DNA from: Planctomycetota bacterium
GTDB lineage: Bacteria; Planctomycetota; JACOTG01; JAJDCM01
DNA: 37,127 bases
NCBI GenBank assembly: GCA_029260825.1
Contig: JAJDCM010000022.1
Coordinates: 1-37,127, forward strand
Direction of reading: 5' to 3'
The position numbers and the translations under genes were made by a program. The notes below the pieces were generated by a model. The model saw nothing but the letters and a program-made list of their open reading frames with translations. It was not told the DNA's origin and did not search any database. Shown here one piece after another: positions 1-8,673 of the stretch; within the stretch, counting starts at the first letter, position 1, and each line of letters starts with the position of its first letter.

Positions 1-146
1 TCCCCGAAGGCGCCATCGAGATGGACCCGGAGAAGATCGGTGACCTTCTGAAGTCCCTGGGAGTCGACAAGAGCCTCGAGGAGCTGATGCAAGAAGGGTC
101 CGGCCAGATCATGCGGGTCGGAGAAAAACCCAAAGATAAGAACTGA
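1..146 (+). CDS. C-terminal end of an unidentified protein (5' end outside window)
   Basis: An open frame enters from the left edge and stops with TGA at 144-146, giving the last 47 residues of a protein. The tail is charged and helical-looking (PEGAIEMDPEKIGDLLKSLG near the start, then a lysine-rich end). I do not recognise a family. It converges with the gene ending at 165, leaving 18 bp between the two stops and no visible hairpin terminator. The reading frame is supported by its codon usage and by the absence of any competing gene. Confidence 0.55.
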   Translation, partial: PEGAIEMDPEKIGDLLKSLGVDKSLEELMQEGSGQIMRVGEKPKDKN

Positions 147-164
147 CCAGGATCGTGCACGAGG

Positions 165-725
165 TCACGGAAGGATCTGGATCGGCACGGAAGCTGTCGG
201 TGCAAAACCTCGTCCATACGTCGACGCTCCGGCATGGGGACCGGCAAAGTTGGCGGTGAAGATCACGTTGTAGAATCCGGGAGGCAGGTTCGCTCCAGGT
301 ATTCCAACCCCCTGGTTGTTCCGATACACGAGCTGCGCTCGAAACGCCGAGCCGGTTCGCCCACCGCACCCGGCAACGGTGACCGGAGCGGAAGGAATTC
401 GAGAACAAAAAGGTGCTACTGGCTCCCAAACGATCTGTCCCATTTCGTCTCGAATCTCGACTCGAAAGCTACACCCGTTCGGCCCGAATGTATTCACAAA
501 GACCATCTTGTCTTGCTCGGTGTAGTTGTAGAGAGCATGAATGACCCGAGCCGTTTGGCCAACCTGGTAACAGGCCTCATCTGTCTGGAGCAGAACGCCC
601 CACCGGAGGATTTGAGCCGGAATGCTCGGACCGCCCGCGTTGACAAAAAGATTGGACTGAACCGAGGTCAAGGTGACCCAAGAACCAAGCGCCACGAATA
701 CCAAAGCGTGCAGAAGTTTCCTCAT
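165..725 (-). CDS. Small secreted protein, BsuPI-like beta-sandwich
   Basis: A 186-residue protein with a typical Sec signal peptide at residues 1-24 (MRKLL, hydrophobic core, TSVQS). The mature part has the layout of BsuPI-type (intracellular proteinase inhibitor-like) immunoglobulin-fold domains: a hydrophobic strand plus an NYT segment, then CSFRVEIRDEMGQIVWEPVA, then a late PPGFYNVIFTANF strand. Four cysteines could form disulphides after export. The start at 725 is backed by a strong GAGGAGG Shine-Dalgarno seven bases upstream. The BsuPI assignment rests on strand pattern and the G-x-x-VW signature only; actual protease inhibition is not implied. It appears to be monocistronic, lying between a convergent + strand gene and a 315-bp non-coding stretch. 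Confidence 0.75.
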   Translation of the reverse strand: MRKLLHALVFVALGSWVTLTSVQSNLFVNAGGPSIPAQILRWGVLLQTDEACYQVGQTARVIHALYNYTEQDKMVFVNTFGPNGCSFRVEIRDEMGQIVWEPVAPFCSRIPSAPVTVAGCGGRTGSAFRAQLVYRNNQGVGIPGANLPPGFYNVIFTANFAGPHAGASTYGRGFAPTASVPIQILP

Positions 726-1040
726 CGTAACCTCCTCGAAACGGATCGTGTGTCAACGGGGCCTGGAATCGCATCCTGATCACTCAGGGCGCAATCATAC
801 AGCAACTGGCGTGCCCATTACTTCTGAAAGTTGCTCTGGCACCTGTTCGAGGAGAGGTTGCCTTCTTGGTTGCGAAAATGGCCACGTGCCGCCCGAACAG
901 AATGGAGTCTTCATCCCAGGCCGGCGAAACGCTCGTGAATCAACCCGAAGGCGACCCCTTGTATGTTGCTGAGCTTGCCGATCATGATGCGTTCAATTCC
1001 CGCTGGATTGATTCGTGGAAGTAAAGCAAGCAAACATTTT
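726..1040. other. Non-coding stretch upstream of the small secreted protein
   Basis: 315 bases without a convincing gene. It separates the start of the secreted protein (725) from the stop of the glycosyltransferase (1041), so it must hold the promoter of the former. On the minus strand a TATGAT-like -10 lies at 794-799, but no matching -35 is at the right distance. A TTGACA (751-756, minus strand) is too close to the Shine-Dalgarno to be a usual -35. No hairpin with a T-run was seen. Confidence 0.4.
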
Positions 1041-2228
1041 TCAAGGCGAACTTTGAGCTCCGGCTCCTGCGGATCGTACACCCATCGCCTGGCACTTCAG
1101 GTCCACGACACTCTGATAGACCTTTTGCATCTCATCAAAGTGTCGATCCCATGAATATTGTTCACTATCGATGCGCGCTTGCTTCCCCATCTCGTGACAA
1201 CGCTTTTGATCCAGATAGGGCCCACATGCCGCGACGATCTCGTCAACATCTTCGGGGTCTTGAAGGACCGTTCCGGTTCGACCCGGCTGAATGACCTCGG
1301 CGGCTCCAGCTTTACTCGATACGATGCACGGAAGGCCGGAAGCGATCGCCTCGAGAACGACGTTGCCAAAGGCGTCGAACTTCGTTGGAAAAACAAAGAC
1401 GTCGGACGCTCCATACAGTTTTTCAACGTCCGGTCGCATCCCGAGGAAAAAGACCCGATCGGCGATCCCGAGCTCTTCGGTCAACTGCCGATACTTGAGC
1501 TCCCCTCGCAGTGATTCTTTTCCTACCACGAGACAACGGGCCCCGGACACCCGAGCAAGAGCTCGCAAAAAAGACTCGAGCCCTTTTCGATGATAGTCAC
1601 TCCCCACGAACAGAAAGACCGGATGTTCGGGCTTGAGTCCCAGTTCACGTCGAACCTCTTCTCGGTGGACTTTTCGATCGGGATGGAAGCGCTCGAGATT
1701 CACACCGCAGTAGATGACCTTGACCTCCTCTTTGGTGAGGCCGTAGCGCCGTATGATCTGCTCCCGGACAAGCTCCGACATGGAAACGATCTTGTGAAAA
1801 TTGCCCCGTCGAAATCGCTGCCGCTCGATGGCAAGAACCGCTTGCTGATGAGGAAAGTATCTTCCAAGCATTCTCTTCAGAGGGCTCTTGCTGAGGGAGT
1901 AAACCTGGTAATCCTCAAGGCAACCGGAACCATCGGTGTATAGATCCTGACGCGAGGTCTTGGAAAAGCCGTGAACGATATCGAATGGACCCAAACGGCG
2001 CAGCATTCGTCGACAGCAGATATCAAACGCAAGGACCTTGGCGCTTCGTATCGCCTTGAGGTGATAGGGGACCCGGTGAAAAGTCACTCCCTCGACTTCT
2101 TCTTCCCAGAAATGGCATAAATAGTGGACCTCGTGCCCAGCCTGAACAAGGTACTTCACCAGGATGTAGATGTACCGCTCGACTCCACCAACCTCGGAAA
2201 AGCGTGTATGGGTGATTGCGACTTTCAT
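1041..2228 (-). CDS. Glycosyltransferase family 4 (GT-B fold)
   Basis: A 395-residue GT4 enzyme, a retaining transferase that would move a sugar from a nucleotide donor to a surface glycan or lipid acceptor in the cytoplasm. The N-terminal Rossmann domain opens with MKVAITHTRF and the loop GGVERYIYILVKYL. The C-terminal donor domain starts near residue 200 with FLFVGSDYHRKGLESFL, which includes the usual KG helix, and ends with the GT4 E-x7-E region in FDAFGNVVLEAIASGLP (about residues 286-302). The length is normal for the family. The ATG overlaps the TGA of the upstream SGNH hydrolase gene (ATGA, 2225-2228), so the two are translationally coupled. This suggests joint work on one glycan: sugar transfer plus O-acyl addition or removal. 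Donor and acceptor cannot be named. Confidence 0.9.
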   Translation of the reverse strand: MKVAITHTRFSEVGGVERYIYILVKYLVQAGHEVHYLCHFWEEEVEGVTFHRVPYHLKAIRSAKVLAFDICCRRMLRRLGPFDIVHGFSKTSRQDLYTDGSGCLEDYQVYSLSKSPLKRMLGRYFPHQQAVLAIERQRFRRGNFHKIVSMSELVREQIIRRYGLTKEEVKVIYCGVNLERFHPDRKVHREEVRRELGLKPEHPVFLFVGSDYHRKGLESFLRALARVSGARCLVVGKESLRGELKYRQLTEELGIADRVFFLGMRPDVEKLYGASDVFVFPTKFDAFGNVVLEAIASGLPCIVSSKAGAAEVIQPGRTGTVLQDPEDVDEIVAACGPYLDQKRCHEMGKQARIDSEQYSWDRHFDEMQKVYQSVVDLKCQAMGVRSAGAGAQSSP

Positions 2229-3457
2229 GAGTCCTTCAAGAGGTGCTGACCAACAACTTCAGCAGCCAGTTGGTGCCCCTTTGGGCCCCAGTGTGAATTT
2301 TTCTTCAGGAACAGGTTCTCGGCGTGCTTCGAACCGCGGAAGGAACCGAGGATATCAATATAGTTCACATCCAGCTCCTCGCAAACCTGCTTGAGTCGAG
2401 CCTCGGGAGCATCCCAGTCGAGAATCTGCTTACAACCCTCCTGGACGACCTCGAACATCTCGGGAAGAACACAGGTCGGATCGGGAACATAAACCACATG
2501 GAGAGTGGCTTCTTTCGACCTGACCAGAACGTTCAGGGCTCGAATCAACTCACGCTGAATATCCCAGGCATAGGACAGCTTGGCGCCCTTTCCGGAGTAG
2601 AGCTCTCGGTAACCGACATCATCGTCATCCGTGGCCGCCTCAACAACTCCGGCGTCATCGCCGCTTGCTTCTCTTTCTCGCCCTTCACTCCACTTGATCT
2701 GCAACAGCTTTCCCGTGTATTCAAGACAAGCAAAAAGACGGGAGTGATGCCGAAGTGCCTGCTTGAAAGGCGATTTCCACTCGCGCTGAACAGGCGAGTT
2801 CTTGATGACGAGCTCACCTTCCGGGGACAACGTTGCATAGGGGCGCCCTCCCCTCTTGGAATCCATGTTGTCCCCGAGATCGTTGCTGCAGAAGGCGAGG
2901 ATGACATCCGTGTTCTGGTAATTATTTCCAAAGAGCTCATAGGCCAAGAGCTCCTGAACGGTGCTGTAGCCGTTCACTCCGAGGCTCACAACTTCCGAGG
3001 AGGGGACGATGCCTTCCAGGAACTGGGAGAACGTTTCCCGGTCGGAAACGCCGTAACCCCACATGGTGCTATCTCCCAGGCAGAGGATCTTGCGCACATC
3101 CTCTTCACTTCCCGAGGTTCCCATCCTCCCCCGAAAACCGGAAGAGTTCGTGCTGACCTCGACCCGAAAGCTACCGGGCTGCTCGAAGAAGACAGACGAG
3201 CTGGGAAGGCATGTCCATCCCAGAAGAGGGTGATGTTGATGGAGAGGCCCCTTCGAAATGGCCGCATTTCCAAGCCCCGCAACTCGAACGAAACACTCCC
3301 CGATCAGGACCGCCGCAACGATGCCGATCAGGCAGGCGAGAATCCGCCGCATCACGGAGGATCGGTATCCACGGTTCTCCCGAGCAACCTCCACCTCGTC
3401 AAGATTTTCGCGTGTCGTCCGCCCATCATTCAAAGCGGAGTCAATCAGTCCATCCAT
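2225..3457 (-). CDS. Membrane-anchored SGNH/GDSL hydrolase-like protein
   Basis: SGNH-fold protein. Block I is LCLGDSTMWGYGV with the nucleophilic Ser. Block II is the glycine in VVSLGVNGYSTVQE. Block III is the Asn in FCSNDLGDN. Block V is SHWGPKGHQ near the C-terminus with the catalytic His. A hydrophobic segment (MRRILACLIG, then AAVLIG) lies about 35 residues from the chosen start and should anchor the enzyme, active site outside. Such proteins act as O-acetyl-esterases or, in AlgX/DltD-like cases, as acyltransferases on polysaccharides. The frame is open to an ATG at 3520. I prefer 3457, preceded by GGTGG eight bases upstream. A shorter form from 3352 would begin at the membrane segment but lacks a ribosome site. 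Overlaps the GT4 gene by ATGA. Confidence 0.85.
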   Translation of the reverse strand: MDGLIDSALNDGRTTRENLDEVEVARENRGYRSSVMRRILACLIGIVAAVLIGECFVRVAGLGNAAISKGPLHQHHPLLGWTCLPSSSVFFEQPGSFRVEVSTNSSGFRGRMGTSGSEEDVRKILCLGDSTMWGYGVSDRETFSQFLEGIVPSSEVVSLGVNGYSTVQELLAYELFGNNYQNTDVILAFCSNDLGDNMDSKRGGRPYATLSPEGELVIKNSPVQREWKSPFKQALRHHSRLFACLEYTGKLLQIKWSEGREREASGDDAGVVEAATDDDDVGYRELYSGKGAKLSYAWDIQRELIRALNVLVRSKEATLHVVYVPDPTCVLPEMFEVVQEGCKQILDWDAPEARLKQVCEELDVNYIDILGSFRGSKHAENLFLKKNSHWGPKGHQLAAEVVGQHLLKDS

Positions 3458-3744
3458 AAGATTTACCACCAAACCAAAGCATCTCGAAAAACCAGATTTC
3501 GAGCTGATTCGCCGCCTCATGCCCTCGATCCATCAACTCTCGGGTGGAGCCACTCAGTCTGGAATCAGAACATGACAGTAGGATGACGCCTCCCAGCGGA
3601 AGACGGTGATGGGTTGTTCAGAACCGCAGCCACCTGCCCCCCCCCGGAATGATCGTCTCTTGATAGGACTTAGAGTGACATCGGGAGGCACAATTCGCTA
3701 CCCTGCTCAGATGTGCGCTGAAACCAACCTTCGGAAAGAGCCTG
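3458..3744. other. Divergent intergenic region
   Basis: This stretch separates the divergent SGNH hydrolase (-) and AKR-RidA (+) genes and must carry both promoters. It includes a run of nine C (3637-3645), which could slip in replication or sequencing. No clear -35/-10 pair or inverted repeat was found. The + strand gene has a modest GGAAAG ribosome site just before its ATG. Confidence 0.35.
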
Positions 3745-5202
3745 ATGAACAACAATATCGAACGCCATGCGCTTGCTCCCGACCTCACCATCTCGCGAGT
3801 TTTGACCGGGCTCTGGCAAATCGCAGACAGGGAGCGAAACGAACCTTCCCTTGATCTTGCGGAGGCAGCCGCCGCCATGGCTCCCTACGTGGACGCCGGC
3901 TTCACCACGTTTGACATGGCAGACCACTACGGATCGGCCGAAGAAATCGCCGGTATCTTCCAGAAGGGCCGATCGGAAAACAGACCTCAGCTTCTGACAA
4001 AATGGGTTCCCAAGCCCGGTCCGGTGTCCAGAGAGGATGTGAAGGCCGCGGTGTCGACGTCGATGAAACGCTTGCAAACCGATCGCATCGATCTCTTGCA
4101 GTTTCATGCCTGGAATTACGCAGATCCTCGATGGCTGGATTGCCTCTACTTTCTTCAGGAGCTGAAATCCGAAGGCCTCATCCGACATCTCGGACTCACC
4201 AATTTTGACACGGCCCACCTGCAAATCGTGCTTCACAGCGGCTTCGAGGTGGTATCGAATCAGGTCTGCTTTTCACTGATCGATCAACGGCCGACCCTGG
4301 ATATGATCCCGCTCTGTGAAAAACATGGAGTGAAGATTCTCGCCTACGGAACGATCGCCGGAGGATTCCTCGACGAAACCTGGCTTGATCGGGAGGAGCC
4401 AGCCATCGACGAGCTCCCCACCTGGTCTCTGATGAAGTACAAGAGATTCATTGATGCAGCCGGAGGATGGGAAGTCTTTCAGCGGGTCTTATCGACGGCA
4501 GATCAGGTGGCAAGAAAGCTCGGAGTGAGTGTCGCCAATGTGGCCAGCAGATACATCCTTGATCAACCTTCCGTAGCAGGAATTATCCTGGGCGCTCGAC
4601 TGGGGAACAGGAATCATCGGGAGAAAAACCTTCGCCTCTTTGGTTTTTCCCTGGATGAAGAAAGCCGTCATGAACTGAAACGCGCTCTTTCTCATCTCAC
4701 GATGATCCCCGGAGATTGTGGGGATGAATACCGAAAACCTCCGTTTCTCACCGCCGCGGGAGATCTCAGTGATCATTTCTCCGGGATGCCTTCTCCCTTC
4801 GAAAAAACCGTGGGGACCGACGGAAAAACCCGGGTCACCACCGGCACGATCTGGGAAGACATCTGCGGATTTAGCCGGGCCATTCAGTCGGGCAATCACA
4901 TCTGGATTTCCGGAACCACGGCGACCCACGGACAGAAACCGATCGGCGGGTCGGATCCTGCCGCCCAGTTTCACTTCATCGTGGACAAGATCGAAGCGTC
5001 GCTTCAGTCTCTGGGCGCAAGGCTCTCGGATGTGATCAGAACCCGAATCTATCTCCGAAACGTGGACGATTGGGAGGCAGTTTCTCGAGCTCATGGAAAG
5101 AGATTCGCGGGCATCTTGCCGGCAAACACCCTGGTTCAGGCCCAGTTGATCGGAGAGGAGTATCTGGTCGAAGTGGAGGCGGAGGCCGTCAAAAACGACT
5201 GA
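3745..5202 (+). CDS. Aldo/keto reductase fused to a RidA/YjgF-like domain
   Basis: A 485-residue two-domain protein. Residues 1 to about 330 form an aldo/keto reductase TIM barrel with the full tetrad visible: Asp57 and Tyr62 in TFDMADHYG, Lys86 in LLTKWVP and His121 in LQFHAW. The later YILDQPSVAGIILGAR segment matches the cofactor-binding end of the barrel. Residues of about 345-485 are a RidA/YjgF (Rid) domain: SGTTATHG, then RIYLRNVDDW, then PANTLVQAQL and LVEVEAEAV. In deaminating RidA proteins the PAR motif arginine binds the substrate carboxylate; here the position is Asn461, so imine hydrolysis is doubtful. NAD(P)H-dependent carbonyl reduction is the likely main activity and the substrate is unknown. 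It is transcribed alone and converges with the DUF3095 gene. Confidence 0.88.
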   Translation: MNNNIERHALAPDLTISRVLTGLWQIADRERNEPSLDLAEAAAAMAPYVDAGFTTFDMADHYGSAEEIAGIFQKGRSENRPQLLTKWVPKPGPVSREDVKAAVSTSMKRLQTDRIDLLQFHAWNYADPRWLDCLYFLQELKSEGLIRHLGLTNFDTAHLQIVLHSGFEVVSNQVCFSLIDQRPTLDMIPLCEKHGVKILAYGTIAGGFLDETWLDREEPAIDELPTWSLMKYKRFIDAAGGWEVFQRVLSTADQVARKLGVSVANVASRYILDQPSVAGIILGARLGNRNHREKNLRLFGFSLDEESRHELKRALSHLTMIPGDCGDEYRKPPFLTAAGDLSDHFSGMPSPFEKTVGTDGKTRVTTGTIWEDICGFSRAIQSGNHIWISGTTATHGQKPIGGSDPAAQFHFIVDKIEASLQSLGARLSDVIRTRIYLRNVDDWEAVSRAHGKRFAGILPANTLVQAQLIGEEYLVEVEAEAVKND

Positions 5203-5226
5203 CACCTCTTGGGCTTATCAACTCAC

Positions 5227-6501
5227 CTACGAGCAAATTGCCTCGAGTAGCTCCGGTTCTCTTGCAACGGGTGACTCCAGAGCCGCTTCGCTGACTTCCT
5301 CCGAAATCGTTTCCGGGACAGAAGCTTTTCTCTGCTTGATCTGAGCCTTCATTCCCTTTGCGGCCATGGCATATCCTCCGTCGGCGCCATCCACAAAATG
5401 GAAATGCTCCCCACCCCGATCCGCGATCACACAGGTCATCAAGGCAGAGCGCGACGAGTGAACTCCATAGACAAGCTCACCCTTTTGAAAACGGGTCTCG
5501 AGATATTCGCACAGATCTCTTCTTTGTTCAGGAGCGCCGGAGAGTACCTCGCGAATCATCTCATCGAACTTCTGGTAGTCAGTATTGGCAACGACTTGCT
5601 TCTTGTAAACTCCCCAATCGACCCCATCAAACTTCATCCCCCGGGAAAGAACGATCTTCCCGATGATCACCTGAACTCGTAACCAGACCCAGTAAAGAGA
5701 TCGCACGATCCGACTCTTCCCGAACGTCCGTACGAGATACTCGCCAGAGAGTTTTTTTCTATCAAGAGATAAGCTGAGAGAATCCAGATTCACCGGATGA
5801 CATTCCTGGTGGGTGCCATAGATCTCGTGAATCTTGCTCAACACCTCCCGGTAGGTCGAGGCGTTGCCAGACAGAGTTTCGCCGCTAGCTTGAACCAGGA
5901 GAGAAACTGTTTCACCGTGAGGGCTTGGTATGTCATGCCATCGACACTCAAGTCCGTCGAAATCTCCCTCGGGGGAGGCTTCTTGATCGGCAAGGCGATA
6001 GCGCTCCCCTCGAACCGGATCTTTCAGGATCTCTTCTGCATACTGAAGCCCGCCGCCCATGAAGACTGCCTGGACATAGTGATCGGAAACCCGATACCGT
6101 GAGACAAGTACCTTGTGCCCCGCATCAACGACATCCGTAACTGAAATGGTTCCCACCCGAAGAGAAAGACCAAACTGCTTTTCCCCCATCATCCGGGCAG
6201 CCAACAAAGCCTGCTCAACCTGTGCAACGTGGGAGCCCGGAACACAGAGAGTTGCTCCGTCGCCGCCAAAAACAAAGGGTACCTCCACCGGATTAACGGC
6301 GTTGAGAACGGTAGTAATGACAGATACACCAAGCGTGTTCACGTTCCGGTACTGGCCGTTCTCAATTGCCTTGGTGGATCCAACAACATCGGCGACCACC
6401 ACGAACCAATCCGAGGGAAGCTCGTGATAATGGCGAAGATGAGGAACCTCGAGGAAATCATCGAGAACGGGGAGATCGGCGTAGAAACTGGTTGAGCCCA
6501 T
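5227..6501 (-). CDS. DUF3095 protein, nucleotide-cyclase-like
   Basis: A 424-residue protein matching the DUF3095 family, whose N-terminal half resembles class III nucleotidyl cyclases. The metal-binding segment VVVADVVGSTKAIE (Asp in a beta strand) and the hairpin FVFGGDGAT are both present within the first 110 residues. A further region with RVGTISV and DHYVQAVFMGGGLQYAEEIL is typical of the family. The family's reaction is not established; cyclic nucleotide synthesis is a structural inference. The open frame extends to 6582, but an AAAGGGAC ribosome site sits before the ATG at 6501 (MGSTSFYADL), which also fits the family start. It is a soluble protein and converges with the AKR-RidA gene with 24 bp between stops. 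Confidence 0.85.
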   Translation of the reverse strand: MGSTSFYADLPVLDDFLEVPHLRHYHELPSDWFVVVADVVGSTKAIENGQYRNVNTLGVSVITTVLNAVNPVEVPFVFGGDGATLCVPGSHVAQVEQALLAARMMGEKQFGLSLRVGTISVTDVVDAGHKVLVSRYRVSDHYVQAVFMGGGLQYAEEILKDPVRGERYRLADQEASPEGDFDGLECRWHDIPSPHGETVSLLVQASGETLSGNASTYREVLSKIHEIYGTHQECHPVNLDSLSLSLDRKKLSGEYLVRTFGKSRIVRSLYWVWLRVQVIIGKIVLSRGMKFDGVDWGVYKKQVVANTDYQKFDEMIREVLSGAPEQRRDLCEYLETRFQKGELVYGVHSSRSALMTCVIADRGGEHFHFVDGADGGYAMAAKGMKAQIKQRKASVPETISEEVSEAALESPVAREPELLEAICS

Positions 6502-6627
6502 TGTTGTCCCTTTCTTTTTGACCGCGTTCCTGCCAGGACCCGATCGGATCGCCCGTTCGGAGCAACGTTCCGGCCATGACAAGACACCGTTGAACTGTCG
6601 GCATAAAAGGGACTTACGCTTGACTTC

Positions 6628-7953
6628 TTAAGGCCTGGAAGAGGATTCCGCCTTCACACGACGCATCATGAATCCGTTCCAATCCAACCCCTCCACTTCC
6701 CCTTCCTTGCTGAGCTTAACCTGAATCTCTGCATAGTCTTGGAAGGAGTAGAACCGATCTTCCCCGATGGGGACGAGGACATAACTCCCCACGATGAAGT
6801 CGGGTCCTTCGACTCTTGCCAGCATGGTCGAACCGGGCCGCATTTCATAGACCCCCTCGTACCTGTCAAGCAGCTCGGGATCGATGTCCACGACCTCGGG
6901 ATGGGGAGCTGAAGGCGGACTGACAGCTTCCCCTGCCGCGATCCGGGGCAAGTTGTTCCGCAAAAGATCAAGAGCCCCGGTCGTCAAGTTGCAGGTGACG
7001 GCAATGGAGACCTTCGTCTTTGCGATGTAATCAGCAAACCCGCGAAAACCATTCGATGCGCCGTTCTGCCGGATCCCGTTTCCATCAAGCATGCTCGCCT
7101 TGACCGACGGTCCATAGCTGCCCTTTCTGATGGCCGTCAGGAACTTGAGAAGATCTGGCGCGGTGGAATAAACCGACCCCGCACCGACAAGAAAAGATAG
7201 ATCCTTGAGAGGCGCCTTCCGAATCCCCTTCGAAACCGGCATGTAGCTCTCGGCTCGGCCAGGGAGAAGGGTCCGGTTATCAATGTGAATCGTGTTCGTC
7301 ATACCCGCCGGCGTGCAAACGAACTCCTGAAGGAGCTGATTATAGGTCTTACCAGACGCAAGCTCCAGGACCCGGGCAAGAACCGAATACCCCAACGAAC
7401 TGTAGTTCGATGTCGCCCCTGGCTCACACAGGAAAGAATCATCCGTGAGCTTGGAAATGGCGAGTTCAACCATATCTTCTGCGGTGCGAGGTACTCCTTC
7501 GTTCTGTTCTTCGGTCACCCGATGCGGAAGTCCGGCCCGGTGACGCATCAAGTCTTCCACCGTGATTCGATCGGCCCGGGGGAAGTCGGGAAGCCATGGC
7601 TCAAGAGTCGATCCTTGAGGCAGCTTTCCTTGTTCCATCAACCGGATGCCCATGACCAGGGTCATCCCTTTGGAAATCGAGGCGATGCAGTGCGGCGTGT
7701 CGATCTTGTTCTCGGCTTCGTGCTCGTAGTTTGCCATCCCGTAAGCCTGCTCGAAAACAATGTCATCCCCGACCGCAACAAGGACGGCTCCAGAAATCTG
7801 ATCTTCAGTAACAAGAGGCGCAAGATACGCCTCGATCGCCTCTTTGATCTGACTTCGGGATGGAGCCTCCTGAGATTCACAGGGCGTGGTTCGAGCAAGA
7901 GCGGGGAAGATTGAGACGAACAGGAGTAGAAGCAGTCGCTTCATCGAGAGCAT
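6628..7953 (-). CDS. Secreted serine hydrolase, beta-lactamase/PBP4* family
   Basis: A 441-residue protein with a signal peptide (MKRLLLLLFVSIFPALA) and a class C-type serine hydrolase domain. The SxxK nucleophile motif is SISKG near residue 94. The second motif is YSSLGY, where YSN or YSS is usual. Other family landmarks are LMRHRAGLPHR and GAGSVYSTAPDLLKFL. A C-terminal extension (PELLDRYEGVYEMRPG onward) resembles the lipocalin-like DUF3471-type tail found in this family. The role is likely peptidase or esterase on peptidoglycan or other envelope substrates. It cannot be called a resistance beta-lactamase. The ATG at 7953 has a GGGGGAG ribosome site seven bases away. It lies 126 bp upstream of the DUF3095 gene on the same strand. 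Confidence 0.88.
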   Translation of the reverse strand: MLSMKRLLLLLFVSIFPALARTTPCESQEAPSRSQIKEAIEAYLAPLVTEDQISGAVLVAVGDDIVFEQAYGMANYEHEAENKIDTPHCIASISKGMTLVMGIRLMEQGKLPQGSTLEPWLPDFPRADRITVEDLMRHRAGLPHRVTEEQNEGVPRTAEDMVELAISKLTDDSFLCEPGATSNYSSLGYSVLARVLELASGKTYNQLLQEFVCTPAGMTNTIHIDNRTLLPGRAESYMPVSKGIRKAPLKDLSFLVGAGSVYSTAPDLLKFLTAIRKGSYGPSVKASMLDGNGIRQNGASNGFRGFADYIAKTKVSIAVTCNLTTGALDLLRNNLPRIAAGEAVSPPSAPHPEVVDIDPELLDRYEGVYEMRPGSTMLARVEGPDFIVGSYVLVPIGEDRFYSFQDYAEIQVKLSKEGEVEGLDWNGFMMRRVKAESSSRP

Positions 7954-8106
7954 TTAGATCTCCCCCGTGGCGAGGTGTCAGGACGGTCAAGACATGGACA
8001 AGAAACTCGAACAAGTGGCGGCACGCAGCATCCACAACTACTGGCCTCTACGGACGGAGGTCCGGATCACTGCTCAAATTCCCCGAAAAGTTCACCGCCC
8101 TTCTCT

Positions 8107-8673
8107 TCAGGATCCTCTCTCCGGCTTGATGCCAAGGCTGTCGGCAACCATGTCTATCTGGATATCAAACCCCTTCTTCACTCCTCCGCCAAGGACCATC
8201 ATCACCCGAAAAATCGGCACGAGCCAGCTACCGCTCCGAATTGTGGTTTCGCCGCGAATCGTGAGTTTGCACCTGTCGCCTGAGGCTTCGAGGAAATATT
8301 CCCACCTACTGGTCATCGGAACCGCCTTGGCGGTCATTTCACGCACCATGCGTTCCGGCCGCTCCGCCTCGACGGTCCTCACGGTGATCAGCTCGCCCCT
8401 TCCCATGTCTTCGGTCCAAACGGGGAGTCCATTTTCATCCTGCCGAGCCTGGACGCTCTTCTTCATCTTGCCGGTCATGGGGTGCTTGTCGTGGTCAAGA
8501 AGAGCTCCCCAAACTTCTTCAGCAGAACTTGCCAAAAGGACCTGAGTCTCCCCCTCGTAGCGCTGGGGCATGAGCATCCCGATCACCACAACCGTCACAA
8601 AAAGTAAAGCAAGTGCACCCACCCCGAAAAGAACAAATGACATGGCCCTGCTCCTCTTCTTTTTCTGTTCCAT
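8107..8673 (-). CDS. Membrane-anchored SRPBCC (START-like) protein
   Basis: A 188-residue protein. A short lysine/arginine-rich N-terminus (MEQKKKRSRA) precedes one strong transmembrane helix at about residues 11-33. It then has a single SRPBCC/polyketide-cyclase-like domain: YEGETQVLLASSAEEVWGALLD is the classic first strand and helix, followed by strands and a late helix containing VKKGFDIQIDMVADSL. The basic N-terminus suggests the domain faces the periplasm. SRPBCC domains bind hydrophobic ligands in a deep cavity; the ligand is not predictable here. The start at 8673 is the first Met of the frame but its ribosome site is weak. It is on the same strand as the serine hydrolase but 153 bp away, so co-transcription is uncertain. 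Confidence 0.75.
   Translation of the reverse strand: MEQKKKRSRAMSFVLFGVGALALLFVTVVVIGMLMPQRYEGETQVLLASSAEEVWGALLDHDKHPMTGKMKKSVQARQDENGLPVWTEDMGRGELITVRTVEAERPERMVREMTAKAVPMTSRWEYFLEASGDRCKLTIRGETTIRSGSWLVPIFRVMMVLGGGVKKGFDIQIDMVADSLGIKPERGS

Noticed and set aside
751-756. TTGACA on the minus strand before the small secreted protein
   Set aside because: Only about 25 bases before the start codon, so the -10 would overlap the ribosome site.
2324-3586. 420-residue open frame on the + strand
   Set aside because: It lies opposite the SGNH hydrolase gene, has no family motifs and no ribosome site; the minus-strand protein has clear catalytic blocks.
3637-3645. Run of nine C
   Set aside because: No coding frame crosses it, so phase variation of a gene is not supported.
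4489-5205. 238-residue open frame on the - strand
   Set aside because: Antisense to the RidA half of the fusion gene, without motifs.
6628-7953. Resistance beta-lactamase
   Set aside because: Motifs fit the broad class C-like serine hydrolase/peptidase family with a C-terminal extension; nothing points to antibiotic hydrolysis.
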